This document shows, piece by piece, positions 34,730 through 43,448 of a DNA stretch of 46,696 nt (its first letter is position 1; each line of letters starts with the position of its first letter). A model generated the notes under the pieces. The model saw only the letters and a program-made list of their open reading frames with translations. It ran no database searches and was not told the origin of the DNA. Both the position numbers and the translations under genes were made by a program. The DNA is from Ruminococcus sp. (GTDB lineage: Bacteria > Bacillota > Clostridia > Oscillospirales > Ruminococcaceae). The stretch spans positions 1 through 46,696 of the forward strand of contig SVNW01000023.1 of the NCBI GenBank assembly GCA_015066745.1, read 5' to 3'.

Positions 34730-35773
34730 TCAAGGATTCATTATCTCAGGTAATACGGTCACTTCAATCACTTCTGCTGATATTTCAGATTCCGGCGTTT
34801 CTGAAAATGTTAAAAATTCAAATTTTTCAAAAATATATTTTGGAATAAAATATTTGTTACCGTCATCATCAGATGCAACTACATAATTTTCAATCTCGTA
34901 TGTAGTTATAGAATGTTCTGTCATATAAGGAGGAATGACATACTTATTATCATCTATGATAACCGTAATATTTTCGTCAGGATATGACGGATAACAGTAA
35001 ACAGGTTCATTTGAAAGTACATCAACAAGTTCTATATATGTATCAAATTCTTCCTGATACAGAACTGTTGCTATGCCATCATCACTGTCGGTATTGAATA
35101 TATATCTTATATCTGTAGCCTTGTCAATGCAACATTTTATGTTATACTCAGGATAATCTGAAAGATCTACGCTTGTTACATCATGATCATAATATATAGG
35201 TGTATTTTCCTCAGGAAAGAAATGGTCGGGCATAGCGATCATAGTCATAATAAGACTTATAATAATTGCACCAATCAGCATTACCAATGCAAATAAGATC
35301 CTTGACATTTTCAGCTTTCTTCTTTTTCTTGGTATTCCGATGCTCTGGGAACTGTATGAACTTTGTGGGGCACAGCTGTAGTTTCCGTACTTTGCTATAT
35401 CAACATTTTGTGCAGTAATGATTCGGGATCGTTGTTGACCGGCTTCGGGATAGATTTCTTCTTCCGAAACGGTTTCAGGGTATGCTTTTCTTATTGATGA
35501 GCTTTCTTTTGGATTTTCTTCAGATGGTTTTGTCAGATTTATAGGACGTCTGTCTATACGGCTTTCAGATGCAGGGTATGAGTCTTTAAGAAGTTCGTCA
35601 AGTGAAACATCAAAGTAGTCACTTAAAAAAATAAGTTTGTCCATTTCGGGATAACCTTTGCCACGTTCCCACTTTGAAACCGACTGGCGTGATACATTGA
35701 GTATCTCAGCAAGATTTTCCTGAGAAAGTTCACGATTCTGACGAAGTTTCTGTAGTTTTTTTGCAAACGACAT
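34730..35773 (-). CDS. Membrane-anchored XRE-family transcriptional regulator
   Basis: AAAGGAG selects the ATG at 35773. The 347-residue product has an N-terminal helix-turn-helix (about 5-60; LSQENLAEILNVSRQSVSKW) of Cro/CI type, a polar linker of about 90 residues, one membrane helix (about 156-180, RILFALVMLIGAIIISLIM) and an extracellular domain of about 165 residues that is acidic and rich in Asp, Glu and Tyr. This layout suggests direct coupling of an outside signal to DNA binding. The ligand and targets are unknown. It lies upstream of the twin AAA/nuclease genes, which could be part of its regulon. Confidence 0.83.
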   Translation of the reverse strand: MSFAKKLQKLRQNRELSQENLAEILNVSRQSVSKWERGKGYPEMDKLIFLSDYFDVSLDELLKDSYPASESRIDRRPINLTKPSEENPKESSSIRKAYPETVSEEEIYPEAGQQRSRIITAQNVDIAKYGNYSCAPQSSYSSQSIGIPRKRRKLKMSRILFALVMLIGAIIISLIMTMIAMPDHFFPEENTPIYYDHDVTSVDLSDYPEYNIKCCIDKATDIRYIFNTDSDDGIATVLYQEEFDTYIELVDVLSNEPVYCYPSYPDENITVIIDDNKYVIPPYMTEHSITTYEIENYVVASDDDGNKYFIPKYIFEKFEFLTFSETPESEISAEVIEVTVLPEIMNP

Positions 35774-35991
35774 GATTTTTTCTCCTTTCTGATACGGCTG
35801 TTTATCATTATTTATGATATCACATATCTGTATAAATGACAATCAACCATAGGTATACATTGCAAAAAAATCATAGAAAAATTTTTTCATTTTTATTTTC
35901 CTGTATGTGCAACTTAAAGTTTGCATGAAAATAATGGTGATGTATTACATATATAAATCGAAAAATAATTGAATTTTTGCATAAAATGTAC

Positions 35992-36020
35992 TTGAAAAAG
36001 TTATGGAGATATGTTAAACT
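35992..36020 (+). promoter_or_regulatory. Probable maf promoter
   Basis: TTGAAA (35992-35997) and TAAACT (36015-36020) are separated by 17 bp, 40 bp upstream of the maf start. Confidence 0.5.
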
Positions 36021-36059
36021 TGTTACAAGACCACTTTGTTTTAAGAAAGGAATGTTTTT

Positions 36060-36611
36060 ATGGATGTTATTCTGGCATCTGCTTCACCGAGGAGACAGGA
36101 GCTTTTAAGATATATAGTCCCTGATTTTAAAGTGATTCCGGCTGATGTTGACGAAAGTATTCCGGAAAATATTGATGTATCAGATGTTGCACAGTATCTT
36201 GCGTGTAAAAAAGCGGAGCATATCGGAAAGATTTATCCTGACAGTCTGGTTATAGGCAGTGATACTGTTGTAGTTGTCGGCGATGAGATTCTTGGTAAAC
36301 CTTCTGACGAAAAAGAGGCATATGATATGCTTTCAAAACTTTCGGGTAAGGTTCACAGGGTCATTACAGGCGTTTGTCTGGTACAAGGTGACAGGAAGGA
36401 AAGTTTTTCTCAGGAAACAAAAGTCAGATTTTACGAACTTGATGAGAGTGAGATACTTGGCTACATAAAAACAGGAGATCCTATGGATAAGGCAGGAGCT
36501 TATGGTATTCAGGGAGAGGGATGTGTTCTGGTAGAGGGAATAGAAGGGGATTTCTTTACTGTAATGGGGCTTCCTGTTGCAAGGTTAAAAAGGGTGTTAG
36601 GAAATTTTTAA
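36060..36611 (+). CDS. maf: Maf-family nucleotide pyrophosphatase
   Basis: The 183-residue product hydrolyses non-canonical or modified nucleoside triphosphates to monophosphates. Family signatures are the N-terminal ASASPRRQELL (7-17), GSDTVV with its metal/base-binding Asp, KLSGKVHRVITGVCL and DKAGAYGIQG near residue 142. The length is normal. AAAGGA lies 8 nt before the ATG. The pectinase gene starts 36 bp downstream with no terminator between, so transcripts may run into it. Confidence 0.93.
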   Translation: MDVILASASPRRQELLRYIVPDFKVIPADVDESIPENIDVSDVAQYLACKKAEHIGKIYPDSLVIGSDTVVVVGDEILGKPSDEKEAYDMLSKLSGKVHRVITGVCLVQGDRKESFSQETKVRFYELDESEILGYIKTGDPMDKAGAYGIQGEGCVLVEGIEGDFFTVMGLPVARLKRVLGNF

Positions 36612-36647
36612 AAGAAACTAAAAAAGAAGTGTGAGGTTTAATAATTT

Positions 36648-39611
36648 ATGAAAACGATTTCTAAAAAAATAACTGCATTTGTATGCGCATTGTGTCTTGC
36701 TTCTTCTGTTTGTCAGAGCTTTGAAAACGATCACGATGTTCTGGCGGTTACATCAATAAGTTCATTTGCATATGGAAATGATTCTGCTGATATAAATATC
36801 ATTTCAAAGTCAGATGATACACTTACATCAAACGGATTTTATATATCGGGTACTGTAAATAAAGCAGGAAAAATAAAACTTGAGGTAAACGGAAATACTA
36901 CAGCTTCTTCTGATGTACAGGCAGGTGGTTCATTTGATTTTAACGGGACACTCAAAAGAGGAAGAAATGATGTAAATATATATTTTACCGATACTTCGGG
37001 TAAAACAACAAGAAAAACCTTTAACTATGTTTATCTTAAAGAATATGATGCAGTCGTTGACAGATCCGGAAAAGCAGACAGTTCGGGCTGTAAGGTATAC
37101 ACCACTCTTCAGTCAGCTGTTGACAGCGCAAATGCAGGTGATGTGATATTTGTAAAAAACGGAGACTATAACGAGAGAGTAGTTGTAAAAAAAGAAGGTA
37201 TAAGCATAATAGGTCAGGACAGACTTAAAACAAGAGTTTATTATTCCATAGCGTCAAAAGATGTAAACGGAATGAGTGAAAGAAACTGTATGAAGATAGA
37301 ATCATCTGCAACAGGATTCACTCTTGAAAATATAACTGTTGAAAATACTTATCCGTATACAAACGGTTCAAATGAGCAGGCAGACGCTCTGTGCGTAATA
37401 TGTGATAAGGCGGTATTTGCAAATGTTGCTCTTGTCGGATATCAGGACACACTTCTGGCTCATGCATCTTCTTCAAAGATAGCAAGACAATATTTTTACA
37501 AATGCTATATAACAGGAAACGTTGACTTTATATACGGTGACGGACGTTCATACTTTGAAGATTGTGATATAGTCGGCAGATATACTCAGTATAAAAAAGA
37601 CGGTTGCTTTACAGCACCACGTACAGCTTCATCAAATGCGTATGGTTATGTTTTCAATAACTGTCGTTTTACTGCTGAAAAAGGAATAGGTGACGGTGCT
37701 TACAGACTTGCAAGACCATGGGGAGCAGATGCATCTGCAACATTTTTAAACTGCTATATGTCCGAATGTGTCAAGTCTGAGGGATACGGCGATATGAGCG
37801 GTAACTCATATAAAAATGCACGTTTTTTTGAATATCATTCATTCGGAGCAGGAGCAGTTGTAAATGACAGCAGAAGACAGTTAAGCGATTCGCAGGCAAA
37901 TGATTGTAATATCAAAAATGTATTTTCAAAAGGAACAAACGATAATTACGATGTGATATCTGTTATGAATTTCATGTACGGCGGAAATATTCAGGATACT
38001 CAGGATACACAGCCACCGGTTACAAGTACGGATAATACTCAAAACAATGACAATAACAAGGCGACAATGCAGATATATTGTTCACCTTCAGCATCGTCAA
38101 ACGGTAGCGGAACATATGACGATCCGACAAGTTTTGAAAATGCGCTTTCAAAACTCGAAGACGGAGGAGTGATCTGGCTTAAAGGCGGAGTTTATAATTT
38201 TGATAAGACTATAGTTATAACAGAAGCTATGAGCGGAAAATCAGGTGCATACAGAACGGTTGCCTCAGTTCCGGGAGAGAGTGCGGTATTTGATTTTTCG
38301 GCACTTTCAGTGAGCGGAAGTAACAGAGGTGTTGTACTTGATGCAAGCTGGTGGCACTGGTATGGAGTAACTGTGCAAAATGCAGGCGACAACGGAATGT
38401 TGCTTTCGGGTGACAACAATATAGTAGAGATGTGCATTTTCTCAGGAAACCAGGATACAGGTCTGCAACTGAGCCGTTATAATTCAGCCTACAATTCTAT
38501 AAGCGAGTGGCCTACAAATAACTATATCAAAAACTGTACATCTATGAATAACTGCGATGACAAGACTATGGAAAATGCAGACGGATTTGCAGCAAAGCTT
38601 ACTTGCGGTGAGCAGAATGTATTTGACGGTTGCATGGCATACAACAACAGCGATGACGGTTGGGATCTCTATGCCAAGACTGAAACAGGTCCTATAGGAG
38701 TCGTTACTATAAAAAATTGTGTTTCATTCAGAAACGGTTATACTGAAGACGGAAGAGGATACGGTGACTGTGACGGAAACGGATTTAAGCTTGGTGGTGC
38801 AGGAGTTGGAACTGCTCACACAGTTGAAAACAGTATTGCTTTTGAAAATCTTCATCATGGATTTACTGATAATAACAATCCGTTATTTGCGTTGCTTTCA
38901 GGCTGTACATCATACAAAAATGCTGTAGGCGGTTCAAAAGCCAATTTCCAGCTTGACAGATGCAGTGCAGGTACTTTTAAAAATCTTCTTTCATACACGG
39001 GTGGAAACAGCTGTAATAATGATAAATTTAACGGTACTATATCAAACTCGGTAATATACAACAGCAATGCATACTGGAAAATAGATTCTTCGACAGCTGT
39101 TTCAAACAGTAAAGCAGGAAGTCAGACTACTGCTCCTTCGGACAGTGATTTTGTAAGTGTATCAGCACCGAAGATGGGTTCTGATTTTCATAAACTCTGG
39201 AGAAACTCTGACGGTTCTATAAATACACAGGGATTTCTTGAAGTAAAATCATCTGCATTGTCAGGAAAAGGTGCAGACATGAGCAAGTTTGCACAGCAAA
39301 AGGCAACTCCGCTTCCTATGTATGAAAACGGTGGCAATAACGATAATAATGACACTGACATTACTACCACATCAGCTACTACGACAGCACCTGTAGTTCC
39401 TGAAATGAAATACGGTGATATAAATGCCGATAATGTAGTTGACCTTACAGATCTTACTTATCTTAGTCTTTATCTTCTCAGTGACAAAACATTTGATGAC
39501 GCACAGCTTGAAAGAGCAGATGTATGGTATGACAGTTCCGTTGATATAGCAGACCTTGCATATCTTAAACAGTACATTTCAAAAGATGATGTTGTTTTAG
39601 GGAAACACTGA
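36648..39611 (+). CDS. Bifunctional pectin methylesterase (CE8) and pectate lyase (PL9-like) with dockerin
   Basis: The 987-residue product is a secreted, cellulosome-bound pectinase. After a signal peptide (1 to about 34) and a beta-rich module (about 40-130) comes a CE8 esterase (about 132-448). Its motifs are GDYNERV, EQADAL, GYQDTLL with D267, NVDFIYG with D293, and LARPWG with R356. A short Gln/Thr/Asn linker leads to a right-handed beta-helix (about 473-880) that resembles PL9 pectate lyases, with NADGFAAKLTCG holding the likely catalytic K650, and DDGWDLYAK. A Thr-rich linker (about 903-916) precedes the dockerin (921-987), with calcium loops DINADNVVDLTD and DVWYDSSVDIAD; the second has Trp at an unusual place. 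De-esterified pectin made by the first domain is the substrate of the second. Confidence 0.92.
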   Translation: MKTISKKITAFVCALCLASSVCQSFENDHDVLAVTSISSFAYGNDSADINIISKSDDTLTSNGFYISGTVNKAGKIKLEVNGNTTASSDVQAGGSFDFNGTLKRGRNDVNIYFTDTSGKTTRKTFNYVYLKEYDAVVDRSGKADSSGCKVYTTLQSAVDSANAGDVIFVKNGDYNERVVVKKEGISIIGQDRLKTRVYYSIASKDVNGMSERNCMKIESSATGFTLENITVENTYPYTNGSNEQADALCVICDKAVFANVALVGYQDTLLAHASSSKIARQYFYKCYITGNVDFIYGDGRSYFEDCDIVGRYTQYKKDGCFTAPRTASSNAYGYVFNNCRFTAEKGIGDGAYRLARPWGADASATFLNCYMSECVKSEGYGDMSGNSYKNARFFEYHSFGAGAVVNDSRRQLSDSQANDCNIKNVFSKGTNDNYDVISVMNFMYGGNIQDTQDTQPPVTSTDNTQNNDNNKATMQIYCSPSASSNGSGTYDDPTSFENALSKLEDGGVIWLKGGVYNFDKTIVITEAMSGKSGAYRTVASVPGESAVFDFSALSVSGSNRGVVLDASWWHWYGVTVQNAGDNGMLLSGDNNIVEMCIFSGNQDTGLQLSRYNSAYNSISEWPTNNYIKNCTSMNNCDDKTMENADGFAAKLTCGEQNVFDGCMAYNNSDDGWDLYAKTETGPIGVVTIKNCVSFRNGYTEDGRGYGDCDGNGFKLGGAGVGTAHTVENSIAFENLHHGFTDNNNPLFALLSGCTSYKNAVGGSKANFQLDRCSAGTFKNLLSYTGGNSCNNDKFNGTISNSVIYNSNAYWKIDSSTAVSNSKAGSQTTAPSDSDFVSVSAPKMGSDFHKLWRNSDGSINTQGFLEVKSSALSGKGADMSKFAQQKATPLPMYENGGNNDNNDTDITTTSATTTAPVVPEMKYGDINADNVVDLTDLTYLSLYLLSDKTFDDAQLERADVWYDSSVDIADLAYLKQYISKDDVVLGKH

Positions 39612-39635
39612 TAAATAAATTTTTTTAAAATAAAA

Positions 39636-39680
39636 ATAACAGGGAAATCACACTTGATTTTTGTGATTTCCCTGTTTTGT
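39636..39680. terminator. Bidirectional terminator
   Basis: AACAGGGAAATCACA (39638-39652) pairs exactly with TGTGATTTCCCTGTT (39662-39676), flanked by A-rich and T-rich runs. It lies between the convergent pectinase and LCP genes. Confidence 0.9.
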
Positions 39681-39681
39681 C

Positions 39682-41019
39682 TTAGCCTACAAGATAAATA
39701 TTATTTTTTAAGTATTCAATATTGGCATTAAAGTCAACGCCTATTATTGACTGACCGTCCCATGTCTGATCGTACCACCAGGTATTTTCTGCAGGAACAC
39801 GCATCTGTTCGGTATCGTATCCTATAAGCAGTGACGGAAGTCGCAGACAATATACATACATATCATCAAGGTCGAGGTCTGTGGATATATAAGGGAGGGC
39901 TTTTGTAATGTTTTTGTGGAATGTAAAAGGATTTATTGATTTCATATTTGCAAAGAGTTGTGTTATTACAGTACGCTGTCGCTGTGTTCTTTCAAAGTCA
40001 GCATCACCTACATATCGTATACGGCTGTATGAAAGAGCCTGCTTGCCGTTGAGTTTATGTGTTCCGCCACCGGAAAGGAAGTCAGAGTACGGATCGTCTC
40101 CCATTATTCCGTTTACTTCACTGTAAAGTATGTCGTTTACAGCCTGTGCTTCGGAGTCAGAAAGAGTTATTTCAACTCCTCCTACAGAATCTACGATATG
40201 TGCTACAGCTATAAAGTTTACTGTGACACAGCTGTCTATTCTTATTTTAAAATTATCTTCTATTGTATTTTCAAGAAGTTCTGCACCGCCATATGAGTAT
40301 GCAGCATTTAATTTGTCAGAGCCATATCCTTCGATTTCGACATACATATCCCTCATAAACGAAGTCATCTGCAATTTTTTATTTTTCTTGTTTACCGAAA
40401 GAAGTATCATTGAATCTGACAATCCTCTTGTTGCACTGTCTCTGGCATCGGCACCTATTATGAGTATATTTTTTACTTCTGATGAATACAGCATGGTTGA
40501 GTCATCGTTTATGTACTGATTTGTTTTTTCGATAGGTGTAAGACATGATGCATAGTATAGCGCTGCACCCGAATATATGAGAAATAATGCAACTATTACG
40601 ATAGCGGATATTTTTAAAAATTTAAGAAAAGGTGATTTTTCCTTCTTTTTATTTTTGGCTTTTGGCGCAGATGTTTTTGTCTGATTTGTAGTTTGCGAGG
40701 CAGATCTGTTTTTTTGAGTCGGTGGCGGTATGGTGGGTTCAGGTGCTGTTTTTGGGGTAACAGGTTTTGGTGGTGTTTCGGGTATTATAGGTTCTGGTAT
40801 TATAGGTGATGGTTGTTTTGGTTTATTATTTCTGGAAGATGGTGTTGATGTTTTCAGGGCAACTGCCTGTTTTATAGCATCGGTTTTACCAGCCGTATTT
40901 TTGACTTCGGAATTTTTTTTAGGTATACGGTATACCTGTGTTTTTTCTATATTTTTATCGGCTTTCGGTACCGAAAATTTCATTGTATCAATAGATTCAT
41001 TTGTGTTTTTATTTGCCAT
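39682..41019 (-). CDS. LytR-CpsA-Psr (LCP) family cell-wall ligase
   Basis: The 445-residue product belongs to the enzymes that attach teichoic acids or capsular glycans from polyprenyl phosphate to peptidoglycan. The N-terminal 130 residues are cytoplasmic, basic and Pro/Thr-rich, much longer than usual. A membrane helix (about 133-155) precedes the extracellular LCP domain (about 183-350), with NILIIGADARD, SDSMILLSV, SFMRDMYVEIEG (Arg/Asp), KLNAAYSYGG and LSYSRIRYVGDADFERTQRQ. AAAGGAGC precedes the start. It may link the product of a surface polysaccharide pathway to the wall. Confidence 0.92.
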   Translation of the reverse strand: MANKNTNESIDTMKFSVPKADKNIEKTQVYRIPKKNSEVKNTAGKTDAIKQAVALKTSTPSSRNNKPKQPSPIIPEPIIPETPPKPVTPKTAPEPTIPPPTQKNRSASQTTNQTKTSAPKAKNKKKEKSPFLKFLKISAIVIVALFLIYSGAALYYASCLTPIEKTNQYINDDSTMLYSSEVKNILIIGADARDSATRGLSDSMILLSVNKKNKKLQMTSFMRDMYVEIEGYGSDKLNAAYSYGGAELLENTIEDNFKIRIDSCVTVNFIAVAHIVDSVGGVEITLSDSEAQAVNDILYSEVNGIMGDDPYSDFLSGGGTHKLNGKQALSYSRIRYVGDADFERTQRQRTVITQLFANMKSINPFTFHKNITKALPYISTDLDLDDMYVYCLRLPSLLIGYDTEQMRVPAENTWWYDQTWDGQSIIGVDFNANIEYLKNNIYLVG

Positions 41020-41053
41020 TTTTGATGCTCCTTTTATTTTGATATTCTATAAT

Positions 41054-41082
41054 ATTATACAATGATAATTTTAGTTTGGCAA
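41054..41082 (-). promoter_or_regulatory. Promoter of the LCP gene
   Basis: On the minus strand, TTGCCA (complement of 41077-41082) and a perfect TATAAT (complement of 41054-41059) are separated by 17 bp, 34 bp upstream of the start. Confidence 0.75.
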
Positions 41083-41157
41083 GGTGTTATTTGCAAAAAT
41101 ATTATCAAACGGCAGTCAGTAGTATTTTTTTGTTACAATAAAAGATGATAAACGAAA

Positions 41158-41192
41158 AGAGCGGAGAAATAAGTCTTTCACATTTCTCCGCT
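41158..41192 (-). terminator. Terminator of the DHH gene
   Basis: AGCGGAGAAAT (41160-41170) pairs exactly with ATTTCTCCGCT (41182-41192). On the minus strand a CTTTTCG run follows the stem, 9 bp after the DHH stop codon. Confidence 0.75.
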
Positions 41193-41200
41193 TAAGATAT

Positions 41201-42127
41201 TTATTTATAGATTTCTGCGTAATTTACTATTTCATCAAGCAATGCAGGAACTTTTTCGTTCATTACTTCGTCCTGGAACTGACAAGTACCGACTACTCTG
41301 TGACCGCCTCCGCCGTATTTGAGCATAAGACTGCCGACATTTACAGGTGAAGTTCTGTTAAGTATACTGTGTCCTACAGCACATGAACAACCGAGTCCGC
41401 CTTTTCCGTTTACTATCCATACAGATATGTTCTGTTCGGGATAGAGGCTGTATATAGTAAATCTGTTTCCGGTATAGATCGGATTTACACCTCTGAGATC
41501 GGTTATGATAACATCTTTTCTTATTTCTGTATGTTCTTTTATCATCTTTGTGAATAGTTCGTTCTGTTCGTTGTAGACTTCTATTCTTTCGATAATATCA
41601 GGCATACTCAGAATCTCATCTGTGGTCATAGTACGGCAACAGTTGAGCAGTTTTTCCATAAGCTGATAGTTGCTTATAGTGAAATTTCTGAATCTTCCGA
41701 GTCCTGTACGTGGATCCATAAGGTACCCAACCATGATCCAGCCTTTAGGATCAAGTATTTCGTCAATTGTAAGATTTCCCGAATCAACTTTGTCAACCGC
41801 AACCATCATATCGTCAAAGTGTGAAAATCTTTCTTTCCCCCCGTAATAGTCATATATGATGCGGGCGCATGAAGGTGTTATTCTGCTTTCTCCCTTATAC
41901 TTGCCTTCAAGCTGATTTCTTTCAAATTCGCTTGAATGATGGTCAAACCACAAACCACACCCTTCAACAAACGGAACATTTGCAAGAACATCATTTTCAT
42001 CTATAGGAATAAGTCCGTCCTGAAGATCTTTCGGGTGAACAAATTTCCAATTGTCTATAAGACCTATTTCCAGTAACAATGCACCGCAAGCAAGCCCGTC
42101 AAAATCCGATCTGGTAACTAATCTCAT
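41201..42127 (-). CDS. DHH-superfamily phosphoesterase
   Basis: The 308-residue product shows the DHH motifs: TRSDFDGLACG (5-15) with D8 and D10 as metal ligands, LWFDHHSSE (59-67) for the name-giving DHH triad, a further conserved Asp region (AVDKVDSGN), and a C-terminal DHHA1-like substrate motif KYGGGGHRVVG. Relatives are exopolyphosphatases, nano-RNases and cyclic dinucleotide phosphodiesterases; the exact substrate is open. A conspicuous insertion of about 60 residues lies in the middle. It is monocistronic, with an AGGGGG-type site before the start. Confidence 0.85.
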   Translation of the reverse strand: MRLVTRSDFDGLACGALLLEIGLIDNWKFVHPKDLQDGLIPIDENDVLANVPFVEGCGLWFDHHSSEFERNQLEGKYKGESRITPSCARIIYDYYGGKERFSHFDDMMVAVDKVDSGNLTIDEILDPKGWIMVGYLMDPRTGLGRFRNFTISNYQLMEKLLNCCRTMTTDEILSMPDIIERIEVYNEQNELFTKMIKEHTEIRKDVIITDLRGVNPIYTGNRFTIYSLYPEQNISVWIVNGKGGLGCSCAVGHSILNRTSPVNVGSLMLKYGGGGHRVVGTCQFQDEVMNEKVPALLDEIVNYAEIYK

Positions 42128-42159
42128 GTTAAAACCCCCTAATAATAAACTATGTACTA

Positions 42160-42188
42160 ATTATACACTATTAAAATGAAAAAAACAA
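42160..42188 (-). promoter_or_regulatory. Promoter of the DHH gene
   Basis: On the minus strand, TTGTTT (complement of 42183-42188) and a perfect TATAAT (complement of 42160-42165) are separated by 17 bp. Confidence 0.55.
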
Positions 42189-42286
42189 TATATTTTTTGC
42201 TTTTTAAATAAAAAAATAATTTGTAAAAGAAATTGCCGACCTAATAATTTCATGAAAAATGTCGATAAAAAATATAAAATTACATA

Positions 42287-42315
42287 TTTACAAATTTTTT
42301 CAAGTGTGATATAAT
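42287..42315 (+). promoter_or_regulatory. Promoter of the Rpn-like nuclease gene
   Basis: TTTACA (42287-42292) and a perfect TATAAT (42310-42315) are separated by 17 bp. The leader to the start codon is about 75 nt. Confidence 0.65.
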
Positions 42316-42393
42316 AATAAAAACAGCCATTATATTACTATTGAAATAGAAATATTTATGTGCTAAAATAAAAGAGAGGAACGGTAAATAAAT

Positions 42394-43296
42394 ATGGATA
42401 ACCGTAATAACGAACAAATTACACCTGTAATTGACAGAAACGCAAAGATAATAAAACTCAAACTGGACATAATTTTTAAAAGAATATTCGGCGACAGTAA
42501 AAACGAGCGGATAATAAAAGCCTTTTTGTCAGCACTTCTCGAAATTCCCAAAGAAAGCATAACAGCACTGACAATAGAAAACGTGGAACTACCGCCCGAA
42601 TATGCCGATCAGAAGTTCAGCAAACTTGACCTGAAACTAAACGTAAACGACAGAATAGTTGACGTGGAAATGCAGATAAACCGAGTCCCCGGATTCAGTG
42701 AACGCTCGCTTTATTACGGAGCAAAGTTATACGCAGAACAGTTAAAATCAGGAGATGACTACGAAAACCTCAATCAGACTATCTGCATAAACATAACAAG
42801 TTTCAATGCATTCAGGTGCGAAGATTATCATTCGTGTTTTAAGATGATAGAACATAAACGTCATGAAGTACTGACAGAAAAGTTTATGATACATTTTTTT
42901 GAGTTAAACAAAATAAACAAATACAGCAAAAACAAACCAATGGACGACTGGCTGAAACTGATAAACGCAGAAACGGAGGGAGAACTCATGGATATCCAGA
43001 CAACAACGTTAATACCGGAAGTGCAGGAAACAATAGTGCATCTGAGGACATTAAACGGAGATGAAAAAATCCGAAGAGAAGCGGAGTTAAGAGAGAAAAG
43101 ACTGCATGACGAGGCATCTTCTATCAGAGGAGCATGGCGAGAAGGGAGAGCTGAGGGGATACAACAAAATAAGTATACAACAGCAACCTCACTCATAAAA
43201 ATGGGCTTGCTGTCATACGAAAATATATCTATAGCAACAGGTCTTACAATAGAAGAAATAGAAAACCTTGCAGATAAGTTGCAATCTGAAAATTAA
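42394..43296 (+). CDS. Rpn/PD-(D/E)XK nuclease family protein (transposase-like)
   Basis: The 300-residue product begins with the KLKLDIIFKRIFGDSKNE region typical of this family, followed by PD-(D/E)XK residues D79 (SKLDLKLN) and E92-x-Q94 (VDVEMQ). A family-typical REKRLHDEASSIRGAWREGRAEG segment and a short helical tail end the protein. Such proteins are annotated as PD-(D/E)XK nuclease transposases or recombination-promoting nucleases; many appear to be selfish or defence-linked, and the role of this one is unknown. AGAGGA lies 13 nt before the ATG, which is wide. Codon choice looks unlike its neighbours, with many AAC, GAC and CCC/CCG codons, consistent with transfer. No inverted repeats mark an insertion. 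Confidence 0.82.
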   Translation: MDNRNNEQITPVIDRNAKIIKLKLDIIFKRIFGDSKNERIIKAFLSALLEIPKESITALTIENVELPPEYADQKFSKLDLKLNVNDRIVDVEMQINRVPGFSERSLYYGAKLYAEQLKSGDDYENLNQTICINITSFNAFRCEDYHSCFKMIEHKRHEVLTEKFMIHFFELNKINKYSKNKPMDDWLKLINAETEGELMDIQTTTLIPEVQETIVHLRTLNGDEKIRREAELREKRLHDEASSIRGAWREGRAEGIQQNKYTTATSLIKMGLLSYENISIATGLTIEEIENLADKLQSEN

Positions 43297-43344
43297 AACT
43301 TGATTGAATTATCGTATATCCACAAGTCGAAGTTTACAATAAAA

Positions 43345-43393
43345 ACAACAAGCCACACCGATTTGAAAATAAACCGGTGTGGCTCGTTGTTTT
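43345..43393 (+). terminator. Terminator of the Rpn-like gene
   Basis: ACAACAAGCCACACCG (43345-43360) pairs with CGGTGTGGCTCGTTGT (43375-43390) with one mismatch, followed by TTTT. Confidence 0.85.
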
Positions 43394-43448
43394 ATTTTTA
43401 CATTAAGAAGTTATTTAATATCAGAGTAGTGTAAGAGTGTCAGTGAAA

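Noticed and set aside
34682-42313. Shared 12-mer AAGTGTGATATA at 34682 and 42302, both near PD-(D/E)XK genes
   Set aside because: One is in a hairpin arm and the other in a promoter spacer. A single 12-bp match in 46 kb of AT-rich DNA can arise by chance.
42394-43296. Rpn-like gene as part of an insertion sequence
   Set aside because: No terminal inverted repeats or target duplications were seen around it; it has its own promoter and terminator.
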